Shown: positions 46,044 through 54,166 of the stretch, piece after piece
How the letters are laid out: every line of letters starts with the position of its first letter
Position numbering within the stretch: the first letter of the stretch is position 1
NCBI GenBank assembly: GCA_963844885.1
Contig: CAWJQA010000011.1
Span: 124,001 to 188,000, forward strand
DNA from: DATMER01 sp963844885
GTDB taxonomy: Bacteria > Acidobacteriota > Thermoanaerobaculia > Multivoradales > UBA5704
Length of the DNA: 64,000 bases
Reading direction: 5' to 3'
Notes under the pieces: model-generated
Database searches by the model: none
What the model saw: the letters and a program-made list of their open reading frames with translations, nothing else
Told to the model about the DNA's origin: nothing
Translations under genes and position numbers: made by a program

Positions 46044-46679
46044 TCAGGACGTGGGGGTTGTGCCTGCCCCGTGGGGGAAGGGTCGTCCCGCGCCTGGCCA
46101 GGGAGAATCGCCGTGCGCGGGCTGCCAACCTGCGCGGGCATCGTTCGGTGACGTTGGGGAGCCGTTCCCCAACGCGAAGGGTCGCTGTGCGCCGGCATCG
46201 CGAGTCCGCGCATCGTTGGGGAACGTCTCCCCAACGGGAACGGGTCTCGTCCGAGTCTTGGGGAACGTCTCCCCATCGTGCTCGGGCGTTGCGCGCGGCG
46301 ATGGCGGCACCGGTTCACGTTGGGGAAGCGCTCCCCAACGCGGCGGAGCGATCTCACGCTGGCGCGCCGGGGCGTACGGGCGCATTCCGAACTCGATCAG
46401 CTTGTTGCTCTTCCTCCCGTAGTATCCCCAGAGCCCGGAGCGCAGGCGCGTCGCGGCCTCGTGCGCGCTGGCCATCGCGGCTTCGAGATCGCGGGTGGCC
46501 TGCTGGGCGGCGGCACGCGCCGCAGCCTGGCGCCGGCTCGCCTCCTCGGCCGCCCGCCAGGCTCGCGCCAGCGCCTCCCGTTCGCGCTGCAGGTGGGGCA
46601 GCTCCGAGGCGTTGTTCGCCACTGCCATGCCAAGACGGTTCCAACTCGCCATGTGATTGCCGAACGATGCGTTGTGCAT
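46044..46679 (-). CDS. Hypothetical coiled-coil protein with a repeat-derived tail
   Basis: 211 residues. The first ~100 form an alanine-rich coiled coil (LPHLQREREALARAWRAAEEASRRQ...) ending in LRSGLWGYYGRKSNKLIEFGMRPYAP, which looks like a genuine conserved segment. The rest is encoded by DNA made of palindromic repeats and reads as low-complexity peptide (DGETFPKT, VGETFPNDA, LGNGSPTSPNDA). The natural C-terminus may once have been near residue 110. Function unknown. Confidence 0.5.
   Translation of the reverse strand: MHNASFGNHMASWNRLGMAVANNASELPHLQREREALARAWRAAEEASRRQAAARAAAQQATRDLEAAMASAHEAATRLRSGLWGYYGRKSNKLIEFGMRPYAPARQREIAPPRWGALPQREPVPPSPRATPEHDGETFPKTRTRPVPVGETFPNDARTRDAGAQRPFALGNGSPTSPNDARAGWQPAHGDSPWPGAGRPFPHGAGTTPTS
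46152..46340. repeat. Four palindromic GTTGGGGA...TCCCCAAC hairpins
   Basis: Four hairpins with stems CGTTGGGGA/TCCCCAACG (9 bp in three copies, 6 bp in the third) and 4-5-nt loops lie at 46152-46174, 46214-46236, 46259-46275 and 46318-46340. Spacing alternates near 60 and 45 bp. Loops differ while stems are kept, as expected if pairing matters. They fall inside the 3' half of a minus-strand ORF. Confidence 0.8.
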
Positions 46680-46761
46680 GAGCCGCTGTCCTTTCTCGAA
46701 GGGGTGGCCGGCTGGCTTGCCGGCCCTGAGGGTTTACGGCGCGGCTGAAGGGAACGTCCAT

Positions 46762-46974
46762 TCACCGCGGGTTGGCCGCTCGAAATCCTCCTCGGGCCAA
46801 GTCCACGGGAACCTGGCTGTGGAGGCCATCATGCCGGCTATAAACCGGGGCGCAAACAGCGCTCGAGAAGCTGGAGTCCAGGACAAGCTGGCGACTAACG
46901 ACGACGAAGACCCTCGATCTCCGAGGATCGAGCGCCGAGGGATGCCTGACTCGGTAGAGGTCGCCCCTCCTCAC
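46762..46974 (-). CDS. PemK/MazF-type toxin, C-terminally truncated
   Basis: 70 residues (family ~110). The start MRRGDLYRVRHPSALDPRRSRVFVVVSRQ and CAPVYSRHDGLHSQVPVD match the N-terminal half of PemK/MazF mRNA interferases, which cleave mRNA. The frame then runs into unrelated sequence (GGFRAANPR), losing the C-terminal active-site part, so it is probably inactive. ATG overlaps the antitoxin stop (ATGA). Confidence 0.65.
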   Translation of the reverse strand: MRRGDLYRVRHPSALDPRRSRVFVVVSRQLVLDSSFSSAVCAPVYSRHDGLHSQVPVDLARGGFRAANPR

Positions 46975-47201
46975 GGGATGACCTGATACTCGAGCACGTC
47001 TGCCGCCTCTTCGTTGAGCTCGGCTGCATGGGCGTTGATGATATCGAGATCGCCGGCATCATCCCCTCGCCTCGGCCGCGCGAGGTAAGCTCTCAAAGCA
47101 GCCTCGATGATCGAGGAGAGGCCCCCTGGATCCTGGGCCACTCGGCGCTCCAGAGCTGCCACCAAGTCTTCGGAAAGTGCGACCGTGGTATCAACTTTCA
47201 C
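46971..47201 (-). CDS. Ribbon-helix-helix antitoxin
   Basis: 76 residues from GTG 47201: KVDTTVALSEDLVAALERRVAQDPGGLSSIIEAALRAYL is a typical ribbon-helix-helix DNA-binding domain, followed by an acidic tail (ELNEEAADVLEYQ) of the kind that wraps the toxin. Operonic with the truncated MazF-type toxin. Confidence 0.65.
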   Translation of the reverse strand: MKVDTTVALSEDLVAALERRVAQDPGGLSSIIEAALRAYLARPRRGDDAGDLDIINAHAAELNEEAADVLEYQVIP

Positions 47202-47347
47202 GACATGAATTCTAGGTCCCCGGGGTCGCTGAGTCAACAGGCGCTGGAGGGACGGCGGCGGCGGCAACCGGTGCGTCGAAGCCAACGACTCGCCCGGCCA
47301 AAGAGAACCGTGCGGTACCCTATCCTCGTCAGGAAAGGCGGTGCGCC

Positions 47348-47638
47348 ATGACCTTCGCCAAGTGCTCGGAGTGCGGCGAGAGCTTCGAGTTGGACGCCAG
47401 CCAGAGTGAGCTCGAGTATCCCCTGTGCGCGCTCTGCTGGGGCCGGCTGGAGGATGGGGTCCAGGAGAGCACCGCCCGGGTCGATGCCTTGCTCGACGAG
47501 ATTGGAGACGCCGGTACCGAAGCCTCGGCAAGCCTGGATCTCCTCGACCTGCCAAGCCCGCAGGATCTCTGGCTCAAGCAGACGGGCTATTCACGGGAAG
47601 ATCACGACCAGGCGATGAGGAACCGGAACCGGCGGTAG
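47348..47638 (+). CDS. Small zinc-ribbon-like protein
   Basis: 96 residues. Two CxxC knuckles, KCSECGE and LCALCWG, 21 residues apart suggest one zinc ribbon at the N-terminus; the rest is acidic and helical (VDALLDEIGDAGTEASASLDLLDL). AGGAAAGG precedes the ATG. Not recognised. Confidence 0.5.
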   Translation: MTFAKCSECGESFELDASQSELEYPLCALCWGRLEDGVQESTARVDALLDEIGDAGTEASASLDLLDLPSPQDLWLKQTGYSREDHDQAMRNRNRR

Positions 47639-47749
47639 GAGCAGTTTAACCCCTAGCGGGCCACTGCGTATTCATTGCCTTTCGTAGGTATGAACCACGA
47701 TGCCGAGAATCGCAGAAGTGGAGATTTAGAAACGCGGTGGGCAGCTCCT

Positions 47750-48235
47750 TCACGACCGCAGGCAGGACGGTTCTCTCTGGAGACTAAGCACAAGCGATCG
47801 AAGCGCGCCGTTCTGCGCGAGTCCGACCCAATCCTTCTTCCTGCCCAATACGACAAGGGCCAGAAAATCAATGTGCATATTCGACTCGCGGAGCATGTTG
47901 AGAATCATTTGGCGATCACGACCCGATGGCTCGGCGACATCTGCTGGATGCGAGTGCCACTCGCCGAGGTAAATCCGTTCTCCGGTACTTGCGCTCCACG
48001 CCTCATTGATCGACCTCTGGGCCACTTCGCGTGACCGATTGAAGAAAAAGCGACCGGCTCTGTCAGCGCTGCTGGGCGCAGTTACGGCCTCTATGACTAC
48101 TTCGGAAGGGTATACACGTCCGAGCAAGATGCCGCCCGCTTCGGCACCTCGGCCGACTCGGTAATGATTGAAGGTTGCATTCACCTCGGGCTGAAATCGG
48201 AGCCGCCGAACTCCATCAATGACGTAGACGGTCAT
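47750..48235 (-). CDS. cap3: CBASS Cap3: JAB/MPN isopeptidase
   Basis: 161 residues with the JAMM zinc-protease motif: E32 in GAEAGGILLG, then WHSHPADVAEPSGRD (H94, H96, S104, D107). In type II CBASS, Cap3 removes the CD-NTase from proteins to which Cap2 has linked it. ATG 48235 is preferred over a TTG five codons upstream. It is the last gene of the CBASS operon, 118 bp after cap2. Confidence 0.9.
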   Translation of the reverse strand: MTVYVIDGVRRLRFQPEVNATFNHYRVGRGAEAGGILLGRVYPSEVVIEAVTAPSSADRAGRFFFNRSREVAQRSINEAWSASTGERIYLGEWHSHPADVAEPSGRDRQMILNMLRESNMHIDFLALVVLGRKKDWVGLAQNGALRSLVLSLQREPSCLRS

Positions 48236-48353
48236 CCGGCATGCCCACAAATTGGACAGTCGGGTCGGGCTGAAATGGGTTGCGCCGAGATGGAAAACGC
48301 AATCGAGTTTTCCCAGTCACTATGGATCTTCCATCCCTCGCGGTATGCGCGAT

Positions 48354-50045
48354 CTATATCGCCGATCCAGTCACAACGGTACTTTCAGTAGCTCTCGCAC
48401 GTGCCAGTACCGCACGGGTAATCGTGCGCGCAAACGCCTGCACATCCAAGCCACTGTATGGTAGGTACGTTCCACGGCAGCCGTTATCTGTGCGCTCAAA
48501 CTGTTCTGGGTTCTGGAGAACGCTAATAGTCGTCCGCCGGTTGGAGTCGAGCAAGCACTCGAAGCAGCCGCGAGCTAACGGTGGCACTACAATGGCATGA
48601 CCGGCAATCGCATTAGGTTCGATCCATACATAGATGACCACGCCGAGATCGAGTTGCCGTGAAAGCGCATTCACGCGTCGCTCAATGGCGACGTTCGCGA
48701 CGGCAACAAACGTTTGCTCCGCGGGTGTGAGAGCGCTGACAGTGAGACGTAGGATATCGAGGATGTCGCGATCGTAGGCTTCGACGATCAGGTGCGGATC
48801 GTACCGTCGCAAGGTAGAGCGTACCGCATGCGCCTTATTCATACCAACAGAGGTCATATCGCAGAAGTGCCGAGGTACATTGTGAACGTCCAGATCTTGC
48901 GGGTCGACAAGGCGTATGAGTGATGGTCGAGCGTAGCGCACCGTGTCAGCGATGAATCCACCTACCGATCCACAGCCGATGATTGTGATTCCGCCAGCCG
49001 CCTCTGCCGCGTAGCCAGCCGTACGTAAGGTAAGCCTTGCGTCATCGGCTCGGCGAACGTTGATACGGTTGACCACACGGCCAGCGCATGCGCTAGTCAG
49101 TTCAACTTCAGCGGGCAAGTGACCAACTCGGAAGCCTGGCACCTGATCCATAACCCGAGAGGTTTTTTTGGCACGATGGACATCGGTCCAATATTGAGGA
49201 TGGACCCAAGCGGCAAATATGCGCTCACTTCGGACCGGAATTGAGAAGAGGACTGTCGTCGGGCGCTTGGTGTCGGCCAGAAAAGCTAGAAGTGCGTCGC
49301 GCGCTGAAGGACTGCCGCTCACGCGTCGGTAAACGTCGACGTTGGTGACGAGGTTCGGCGTCCCTCCGAAGTCATCGAGGTGAAGGTAGAGCGCAGGTGT
49401 CATTTCTGGCTTCTGCGGTGCGCGTCCGATTGCTTCGAGAAATTCTAGCGCTGCATCGGTAGTCTCGGCGAATAGCCACGTGTAGGGGCCGAGCGGTTCT
49501 GAAAGTCGCACCGAGACCACGCGCCGATGTGGTCCATCGGGCCGGACATCGGAAAGCGCTGAGCCAGCTTTCGGGGCACTGTCGAGCCAATAGGACTCGA
49601 ACTCATCCGTATAGTCACCAGCGTTCGAACCTGACACACCTTCACGAACTAGTTGCACGGCGCGTTGAATGACTTTGCAGACGGCCTCACCAGCGAGTTC
49701 GGCATTCGGATAGGCCGCTGTGTCATCGAACGTGCATAGTTGACCCCTTCCATCAAGGTGAGGAATGCGCGCGCCCTCGCGTGTTATCCCCTCGGGTAAG
49801 TACACATTCGGCAGTTCGTCAGGAAACGTCCACGGAATCGCAAGCAGGAGGCAAGGTAGCGGCAGCGTGGGTTCATCAATCCGAACTCGCCACACGACGC
49901 GATGCCGATTCTGCGCGTCGATTGGGAGAACACCGACTGGCAACTCTTCGAGGTCGAATGCCGCAGCGACGGTGCGCCGAGCCCTATCCGTTGCAGCAAC
50001 ATACGCTGCCTCGAGAATAGATGCCGCTTTATGCTGATCGGCCAT
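48354..50045 (-). CDS. cap2: CBASS Cap2: E1-E2 ubiquitin-like conjugating enzyme
   Basis: 563 residues. The N-terminal E2-like domain has its probable catalytic cysteine C104 in GRGQLCTFDD; a linker follows; the C-terminal ThiF/E1 domain has GITIIGCGSVGGF (~352-364), VDPQDLDVHNVPRH, and cysteines at 494/497 and 523, one of which should be the E1 cysteine. Cap2 joins the C-terminus of the CD-NTase to targets and primes it for nucleotide synthesis. The start overlaps the cdn 3' end by 17 bp. Codon use is less GC-rich than in the flanking genes. Confidence 0.93.
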   Translation of the reverse strand: MADQHKAASILEAAYVAATDRARRTVAAAFDLEELPVGVLPIDAQNRHRVVWRVRIDEPTLPLPCLLLAIPWTFPDELPNVYLPEGITREGARIPHLDGRGQLCTFDDTAAYPNAELAGEAVCKVIQRAVQLVREGVSGSNAGDYTDEFESYWLDSAPKAGSALSDVRPDGPHRRVVSVRLSEPLGPYTWLFAETTDAALEFLEAIGRAPQKPEMTPALYLHLDDFGGTPNLVTNVDVYRRVSGSPSARDALLAFLADTKRPTTVLFSIPVRSERIFAAWVHPQYWTDVHRAKKTSRVMDQVPGFRVGHLPAEVELTSACAGRVVNRINVRRADDARLTLRTAGYAAEAAGGITIIGCGSVGGFIADTVRYARPSLIRLVDPQDLDVHNVPRHFCDMTSVGMNKAHAVRSTLRRYDPHLIVEAYDRDILDILRLTVSALTPAEQTFVAVANVAIERRVNALSRQLDLGVVIYVWIEPNAIAGHAIVVPPLARGCFECLLDSNRRTTISVLQNPEQFERTDNGCRGTYLPYSGLDVQAFARTITRAVLARARATESTVVTGSAI

Positions 50046-51009
50046 CGCTCCCGAGGATCGCCGGCGCAGACGTTTGCAGGGCCTTTTCCTTCATTGGCTC
50101 GACGTCTGGGAAGCGGTTGCCGAGCACCTTCTGCCAGATTTTTGCCGCTGTTTCCCTATCCTCTTCTGCGAGCGCATCATTACCGCGGTCGCGGAGTTGC
50201 ACAAGACGTTCGAGGAAGTTCTCGCGTTGCTTCTGAGTCCAAGATGACACCAGATCCTCAAATGGTGTCACCGGCTTCCTGATTATGAGATTGGCGCTCA
50301 GGCGCGTGTATGCAGCGCCAACGGTTTTTGTGAACGCCACATCATCCCTTGCATCGGTTACGAAAATTTCGGCCGCCAGAATGGTCAGCGCCAAGCCTTT
50401 CGCCACGCCCGCCCCGCGATCCCGCTGGTAGTCTTTCCAGGCTTTAAGGTAACGAACGATCCGGCGGAGCTGGCCGCCTTCATCTACACGTTCAGCGAAC
50501 CACTCCGTCATCGCGCTGGGATCGCTCTCGTAAGGGCTCACGGGCGGGGTCGCTGCTTTTTCTCGGCTCTTATCGAAGATGAGTGGCACGTCATACATGG
50601 ACATGACGTAGCACGGTAGATCGACGTGATAAGGCGGATCACCCTTGTAGACGACGCGGACGCACCGGTTGCGGTCCTGCGGAGCTTCGTCCGTGTAGCC
50701 AGTCGTTGCGGCGACAATCCATTTATGTACCGTGACTGCCGTTGGCCACTTTGTAGGGTCGTTGCCGAGATGCTGCAGGTAGACACCATCATCAATATCG
50801 TAGTCGCAACCTTCGAGGGGGTTTACAAGAGTGCCCATGTTGTACGAACCTTGGCCGTGGAACTTTGGGACCACCTGCTGCTGCGCCTTGAAATACTGCC
50901 GGATACGTTCGCGTACTGCGTTCCTGGACCTACGGAGCTGCTCCTTGCGGGATGTTGAAACGTAAATCACCTCGTCGAACATCTGAAAAAGGTCGTCACA
51001 ATTGGCCAT
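50029..51009 (-). CDS. CBASS CD-NTase (DncV-like cyclic nucleotide synthase)
   Basis: 326 residues from ATG 51009 (MANCDDLFQMF). The nucleotidyltransferase core is complete: HGQGSYNMGT with the GS motif at 54-55, DYDIDDGVYL with D71 and D73, and the third acidic residue D130 in YHVDLPCYV. On phage infection it would make a cyclic di- or trinucleotide that switches on the effector. The GS/DYDIDDG pattern is closest to DncV (clade A), often a 3'3'-cGAMP maker, but the product cannot be read here. Lies 14 bp after the capV stop. Confidence 0.93.
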   Translation of the reverse strand: MANCDDLFQMFDEVIYVSTSRKEQLRRSRNAVRERIRQYFKAQQQVVPKFHGQGSYNMGTLVNPLEGCDYDIDDGVYLQHLGNDPTKWPTAVTVHKWIVAATTGYTDEAPQDRNRCVRVVYKGDPPYHVDLPCYVMSMYDVPLIFDKSREKAATPPVSPYESDPSAMTEWFAERVDEGGQLRRIVRYLKAWKDYQRDRGAGVAKGLALTILAAEIFVTDARDDVAFTKTVGAAYTRLSANLIIRKPVTPFEDLVSSWTQKQRENFLERLVQLRDRGNDALAEEDRETAAKIWQKVLGNRFPDVEPMKEKALQTSAPAILGSDGRSA

Positions 51010-51023
51010 CGGCGTCCCTGCTG

Positions 51024-52064
51024 TTAGGTTGTTAAACGGAATTGAGGGGCCGCAGCCACCTCGTCGAAGAAGGCGGTTATAGACGACGCGCGGTTCCACT
51101 CATGACCTGCGTGTTCGCCGTGCATGAGCAAAGTCTTCTTAGAGGCATCGGTAACTACATCAAGCCCGATGTCAGGAAGTTGGTCCGGTGAAATAAATGG
51201 TGAAGGGATGCGGACGATTTCGACCGGAACCTTGAATGCATCGCGGAGTAGCTCTACTTGCCGCGCAACTGCCTTCTCCTGTGCTGCGAGGGCCGCGGTG
51301 AGTATCTCGCGGCCGCCAGAGAGGATCGAAAGTGCTTTTGGCCTGGTTACTGAGCGGGGCTTGCAGTCGTCAACAGTACCTAAAGACAGAACTCGAACAG
51401 AATCGTACGCCCGTTTCGGTCCCACAAAGAACCGGAACGCCTCGATAAGTCCGACAAGCGTAGGGTTGTTCGCCCATAAGCCGCCGTCACAAAACTGCCG
51501 ACCGGGTAGACCTTCGATTTCGGCTATCGGGAAAAACGTCGGCGCGGCTGATGTCGCGCGAGCAACGTCCCGCATGAACCAGTTGCTATCCCTCGTGAGT
51601 TCTGGGTCGTGATCTGTCTTGAACACCCAAGGAGAGAGGGTAGGGAGGTTCAGTGTCGGGATGCAGAGGTATGAGTTCGAGTCACGCATGCGCGCGGCGC
51701 CGAGTACGCTGTTCAGCGCTACGCGGAGATCCACATCACCGTACTTACCACCCCACGCAAGCTGTCCGAAACTCCGGCGGAGGCGTTGCCAGCGTGAGCC
51801 CTGCGGGAAAATACATGCACCCCACTCGAGGAAGAATTGCTTGATCTCGGCGGCAGGCTTCCCTGCTGCGAGTGCCAGCGCAATAAGCCCTCCGATTGAT
51901 GTTCCGCAGAGCAAATCAAAGTGCTGCGCGAGCGGCTTATTGAATGCCTCAACTTCGGTTAGGACGCATGCGGTGTAGAGCCCCTTGTAGCCACCGCCAT
52001 CCAGAGAGAGGATCCTGAATGTCTTGCGACGCGCGCCGTCAGAGAGCGACGTGGAATCGGCCAC
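51024..52064 (-). CDS. capV: CBASS effector: patatin-like phospholipase CapV
   Basis: 346 residues. Oxyanion loop ILSLDGGGYKGLY, nucleophile elbow GTSIGG (S56) and DGGLWANN (D193) make the patatin Ser-Asp dyad. On binding the cyclic nucleotide, CapV degrades membrane phospholipids and kills the infected cell. It follows the LexA-like gene by 2 bp and starts the CBASS core. Confidence 0.93.
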   Translation of the reverse strand: MADSTSLSDGARRKTFRILSLDGGGYKGLYTACVLTEVEAFNKPLAQHFDLLCGTSIGGLIALALAAGKPAAEIKQFFLEWGACIFPQGSRWQRLRRSFGQLAWGGKYGDVDLRVALNSVLGAARMRDSNSYLCIPTLNLPTLSPWVFKTDHDPELTRDSNWFMRDVARATSAAPTFFPIAEIEGLPGRQFCDGGLWANNPTLVGLIEAFRFFVGPKRAYDSVRVLSLGTVDDCKPRSVTRPKALSILSGGREILTAALAAQEKAVARQVELLRDAFKVPVEIVRIPSPFISPDQLPDIGLDVVTDASKKTLLMHGEHAGHEWNRASSITAFFDEVAAAPQFRLTT

Positions 52065-52066
52065 AG

Positions 52067-52716
52067 CTACTCCTTCCTGTCGTTAGGCCGGATCGTCGCG
52101 ACGACGACTCCTTGGATACGGAATTCGCGCTCTACGATAATCGCCTTATGCTTCGGGTTCGTGGAGCGTGGCTCGAGCAAAATTACATCGCTAGATGGCC
52201 GAAATATCTTTACAGTCGCCTCATCATCGATGAGCGCCACGACCTTCGCACCCGGATCGGCCATGACCTGCTGCCGAACGAGGACGAGATCGCCCTCTTC
52301 GATACCCGCAGCGTTCATCGAGTCGCCAACGACTTCGAGGAAGAAAAAGGCCCCCCTCCGCGAAGGAGTTTCCGTGAGACCTGCCGAAAGTCGTGGATAT
52401 TCTCCTGCGCTAGGATCGGAAGGCCCGCAGCAACGCGACCGATGACCGGAACCGGGACGGTCTCGGAGCGATCTGCGAGGACATCATCTGGTTGCCGGAG
52501 TATGCGGATGTTCCGTGCGCCGGGAAGCCGCTGAATGCATCCCTCCCTCTCCAATGCACCGAGGTACTGCGCAACGCTTCGGGGGGAGCGGAAACCGCCC
52601 AACTGCTGCAACTCGCGAGTTGAGGGGAAAACTCCCTCGCGACGCTTGAAATCCAGGAGCAGTTCGAAGAAGCGCCGTTGATGCTCTGTGAGGCTGCTCT
52701 CGCCGGAATCGGGCAC
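52067..52716 (-). CDS. LexA-like S24 repressor heading the CBASS operon, one frameshift
   Basis: Two frames join into one LexA-type protein of ~215 residues. N-terminal winged helix: LTEHQRRFFELLLDFKRREG, PSTRELQQLGGFRSPRSVAQYLGALEREGCI. Self-cleavage site GRVAAGLPILAQENI (Ala-Gly). After the shift (near 52343-52356, an A5/C6 stretch on the plus strand) comes EVVGDSMNAAGIEEGD with the catalytic serine and ATVKIF with the lysine. Start GTG 52716. It is 2 bp upstream of capV, so it probably represses the CBASS operon and releases it on RecA-dependent cleavage. The shift is probably a sequencing error. Confidence 0.8.
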
Positions 52717-52735
52717 GGAACAAGTATATATCCGT
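52715..52735. promoter_or_regulatory. Candidate LexA-like operator over the repressor start
   Basis: ACGGA and TCCGT are inverted around an 11-nt AT-rich centre (ACAAGTATATA), directly over the GTG start and the likely -10 region (TATATA) of the LexA-like gene. Position, symmetry and AT-rich core fit an autoregulatory operator controlling the whole CBASS operon. Inferred from sequence. Confidence 0.45.
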
Positions 52736-52797
52736 TTGCTCCGCGTTGCAAGGGCGCCCCCCACAGAGGGGTTGCCTCTCGGAGGGTCCTGTTGCCC

Positions 52798-53016
52798 ATG
52801 ACCAAGGCAGAGATTCAACGGCAGGTGCTGGACCTGCCCGAAGAGGAGCGGCTCAAGGTCGCGGAGGCGATCTGGGCCAGCTTGGACAATCAGGATGCTC
52901 TTCCGCTGCCGCACTGGCAGAGAGATCTCCTCGACGAGCGCCTTGCCAGTAGCGAGAGCGAAGAGGGGAGAGACTGGGAAGACCTCAAGGCAGAGGTCTG
53001 GCCGTCTGACCGGTGA
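52798..53016 (+). CDS. Addiction-module antitoxin-like protein
   Basis: 72 residues (MTKAEIQRQVLDLPEEERLKVAEAIWASLDN...), the typical short helical antitoxin component annotated as addiction module protein, usually paired with a RelE/ParE toxin. No toxin follows: the next frame (53013-53294) does not look like one. Probably an orphan antitoxin. Confidence 0.75.
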   Translation: MTKAEIQRQVLDLPEEERLKVAEAIWASLDNQDALPLPHWQRDLLDERLASSESEEGRDWEDLKAEVWPSDR

Positions 53017-53101
53017 TTCGAGTCCGATTCAGGTCAGCGGGCATACTCGATCGACCTGGACAGGTTGATCTAGCAAGATGGACAAGTTCAGGAGGTGGGC
53101 C

Positions 53102-53395
53102 ATGGACTGGAAGATCGCGGAAGCCAAGCAGAGATTTTCGGAGGTCGTCCGGGCCGCTGCGGATGAGCCTCAAAGGATCTACAATCGGAACGAGCTGGTT
53201 GCCGCTGTCGTGGGCGCAGCGGAAATCAAGGAGTTCCTGGCATGGCAGGAGCGGCAGCGGAAGGGATCCCTGGCCGATTCCATCCGGGAGCTGAGCCGGA
53301 TCTGCGCGGAAGAGGGCTACACCCTGGAAGCACCGAGCCGGGAGCAGCAAGGGAGACCCAACCCGTTTGCCGAGGATTTCGATGTTTCTCTGTGA
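53102..53395 (+). CDS. Phd/YefM-type antitoxin
   Basis: 97 residues: MDWKIAEAKQRFSEVVRAAADEPQRIYNRNELVAAVVGAAEIKEFLAW is a full Phd/YefM DNA-binding domain, with a longer than usual C-terminal tail (SLADSIRELSRICAEEGY...) that would bind a PIN or Doc toxin. No toxin is adjacent; the frame is followed by a palindromic element. Confidence 0.75.
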   Translation: MDWKIAEAKQRFSEVVRAAADEPQRIYNRNELVAAVVGAAEIKEFLAWQERQRKGSLADSIRELSRICAEEGYTLEAPSREQQGRPNPFAEDFDVSL

Positions 53396-53404
53396 CACTT
53401 GGGG

Positions 53405-53680
53405 GCTGGGGGAAGCGCCCCTTACGGGCGTCGGCCCGTAGCCCCGGGTTTTCAACCCGGGGTGTGGGGGTCCGATCTGGTTGTCGCGCCCCTTCAGGGG
53501 CGAGGGCACGGGCGTAGGAAGGAATGCCGCCCGGCACACCGTGGCGCTCCCGGTGGCGGGTTGGGTCGCCCCGCCCCCGCCGTCGCCCCTGAAGGGGCGT
53601 GTGGGATGGGTGGGACGCCGCAACCCCGGGTTGAAACCCGGGTCTATGGGCCCGCGCCCGCAAGGGGCGCCTCCCCCAAC
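53405..53680. repeat. Large imperfect inverted repeat, REP/MITE-like
   Basis: Outer arms 53411-53470 and 53617-53674 are inverted copies: both contain CCCCGGGTT(T)TCAACCCGGG-type hairpins followed by CTACGGGC/CTATGGGC and AAGGGGCGC. Inner arms CGCCCCTTCAGGGGCG (53487-53502) and CGCCCCTGAAGGGGCG (53584-53599) are also inverted. The element therefore folds as a long cruciform about 275 bp in size. There is no coding content. It probably moved in or duplicated between the Phd gene and the AbrB gene, whose 3' end it supplies. Confidence 0.7.
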
Positions 53681-53904
53681 CTCCGAGGTTCCCTCATCTC
53701 ATCGAGGATCTCGTCAACCGGACACCCAAGGGAAAGCGTCCCCCACACCTTGTCCACAGGGTGGCTGCCGGCGATTTTCTTCCGGAGGAGAACACCCTCC
53801 TCCCTGATCTCGAACTCAACCGCCGTCCCGGGAGTCAGGCCCAATTGCTCCCGCACCTCGATCGGCACGGTGACCTGACCCTTGGAGGAGATGGTGTTTC
53901 TCAT
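53644..53904 (-). CDS. AbrB/SpoVT-type DNA-binding antitoxin
   Basis: 86 residues from ATG 53904: MRNTISSKGQVTVPIEVREQLGLTPGTAVEFEIREEGVLLRKK is the swapped-hairpin AbrB domain. The last ~15 residues (PRRLGEAPLAGAGP) are encoded by the right arm of the palindromic element, so the original C-terminus was probably altered. No toxin gene is next to it. Confidence 0.75.
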   Translation of the reverse strand: MRNTISSKGQVTVPIEVREQLGLTPGTAVEFEIREEGVLLRKKIAGSHPVDKVWGTLSLGCPVDEILDEMREPRRLGEAPLAGAGP

Positions 53905-53935
53905 GGGAAGAGCGTACGGCAGAGAGGTAGAGAGA

Positions 53936-53985
53936 TGGTGCAGCCAGGAGGAGTCGAACCCCCAACCTACAGATCCGTAGTCTGT
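53936..53985. repeat. Distal attachment site: 50-bp copy of the tRNA-Arg 3' end
   Basis: Identical over 50 bp to 59968-60017, running from the encoded CCA end (TGG on this strand) through the T-arm to the anticodon stem. Beyond 53985 the match stops, so this is a tRNA fragment, not a second gene. Confidence 0.92.
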
Positions 53986-54096
53986 AGCAGGGTGGTTTCG
54001 GGGCATCTCGGGATGTCCCAGTAAACCACTGAAGCCATGGACATTTAGCGGCATGGCCTGTATCATAAGGCATCATGCCGTCACACGCAAGCGCAT

Positions 54097-54122
54097 GCGC
54101 CAGTGGTCCTTCAGTGGTCCTT
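54097..54122. repeat. Left integrase arm-type site (candidate)
   Basis: Two tandem copies of CAGTGGTCCT lie 110 bp inside the left att site and just ahead of the integrase gene. The same 26-bp sequence with one change occurs at 59874-59899 near the right end. Paired repeats near both ends of a tyrosine-recombinase element are typical arm-binding sites. A related TTCAGTGGTTTAC in reverse orientation lies around 54021-54035. Confidence 0.55.
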
Positions 54123-54166
54123 TTCGCGTGCGCCCGCGGCGGCACCTACCCCACCAGGAGGCCGCT

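Noticed and set aside
47750..52716. CBASS operon as cargo of the tRNA-Arg element
   Set aside because: It lies outside the left att repeat at 53936 and is separated by antitoxin genes and a palindromic element.
53936..53985. Second tRNA-Arg gene
   Set aside because: Only the 3' 50 bp match; the 5' half of the cloverleaf is absent, so it is an attachment-site copy.
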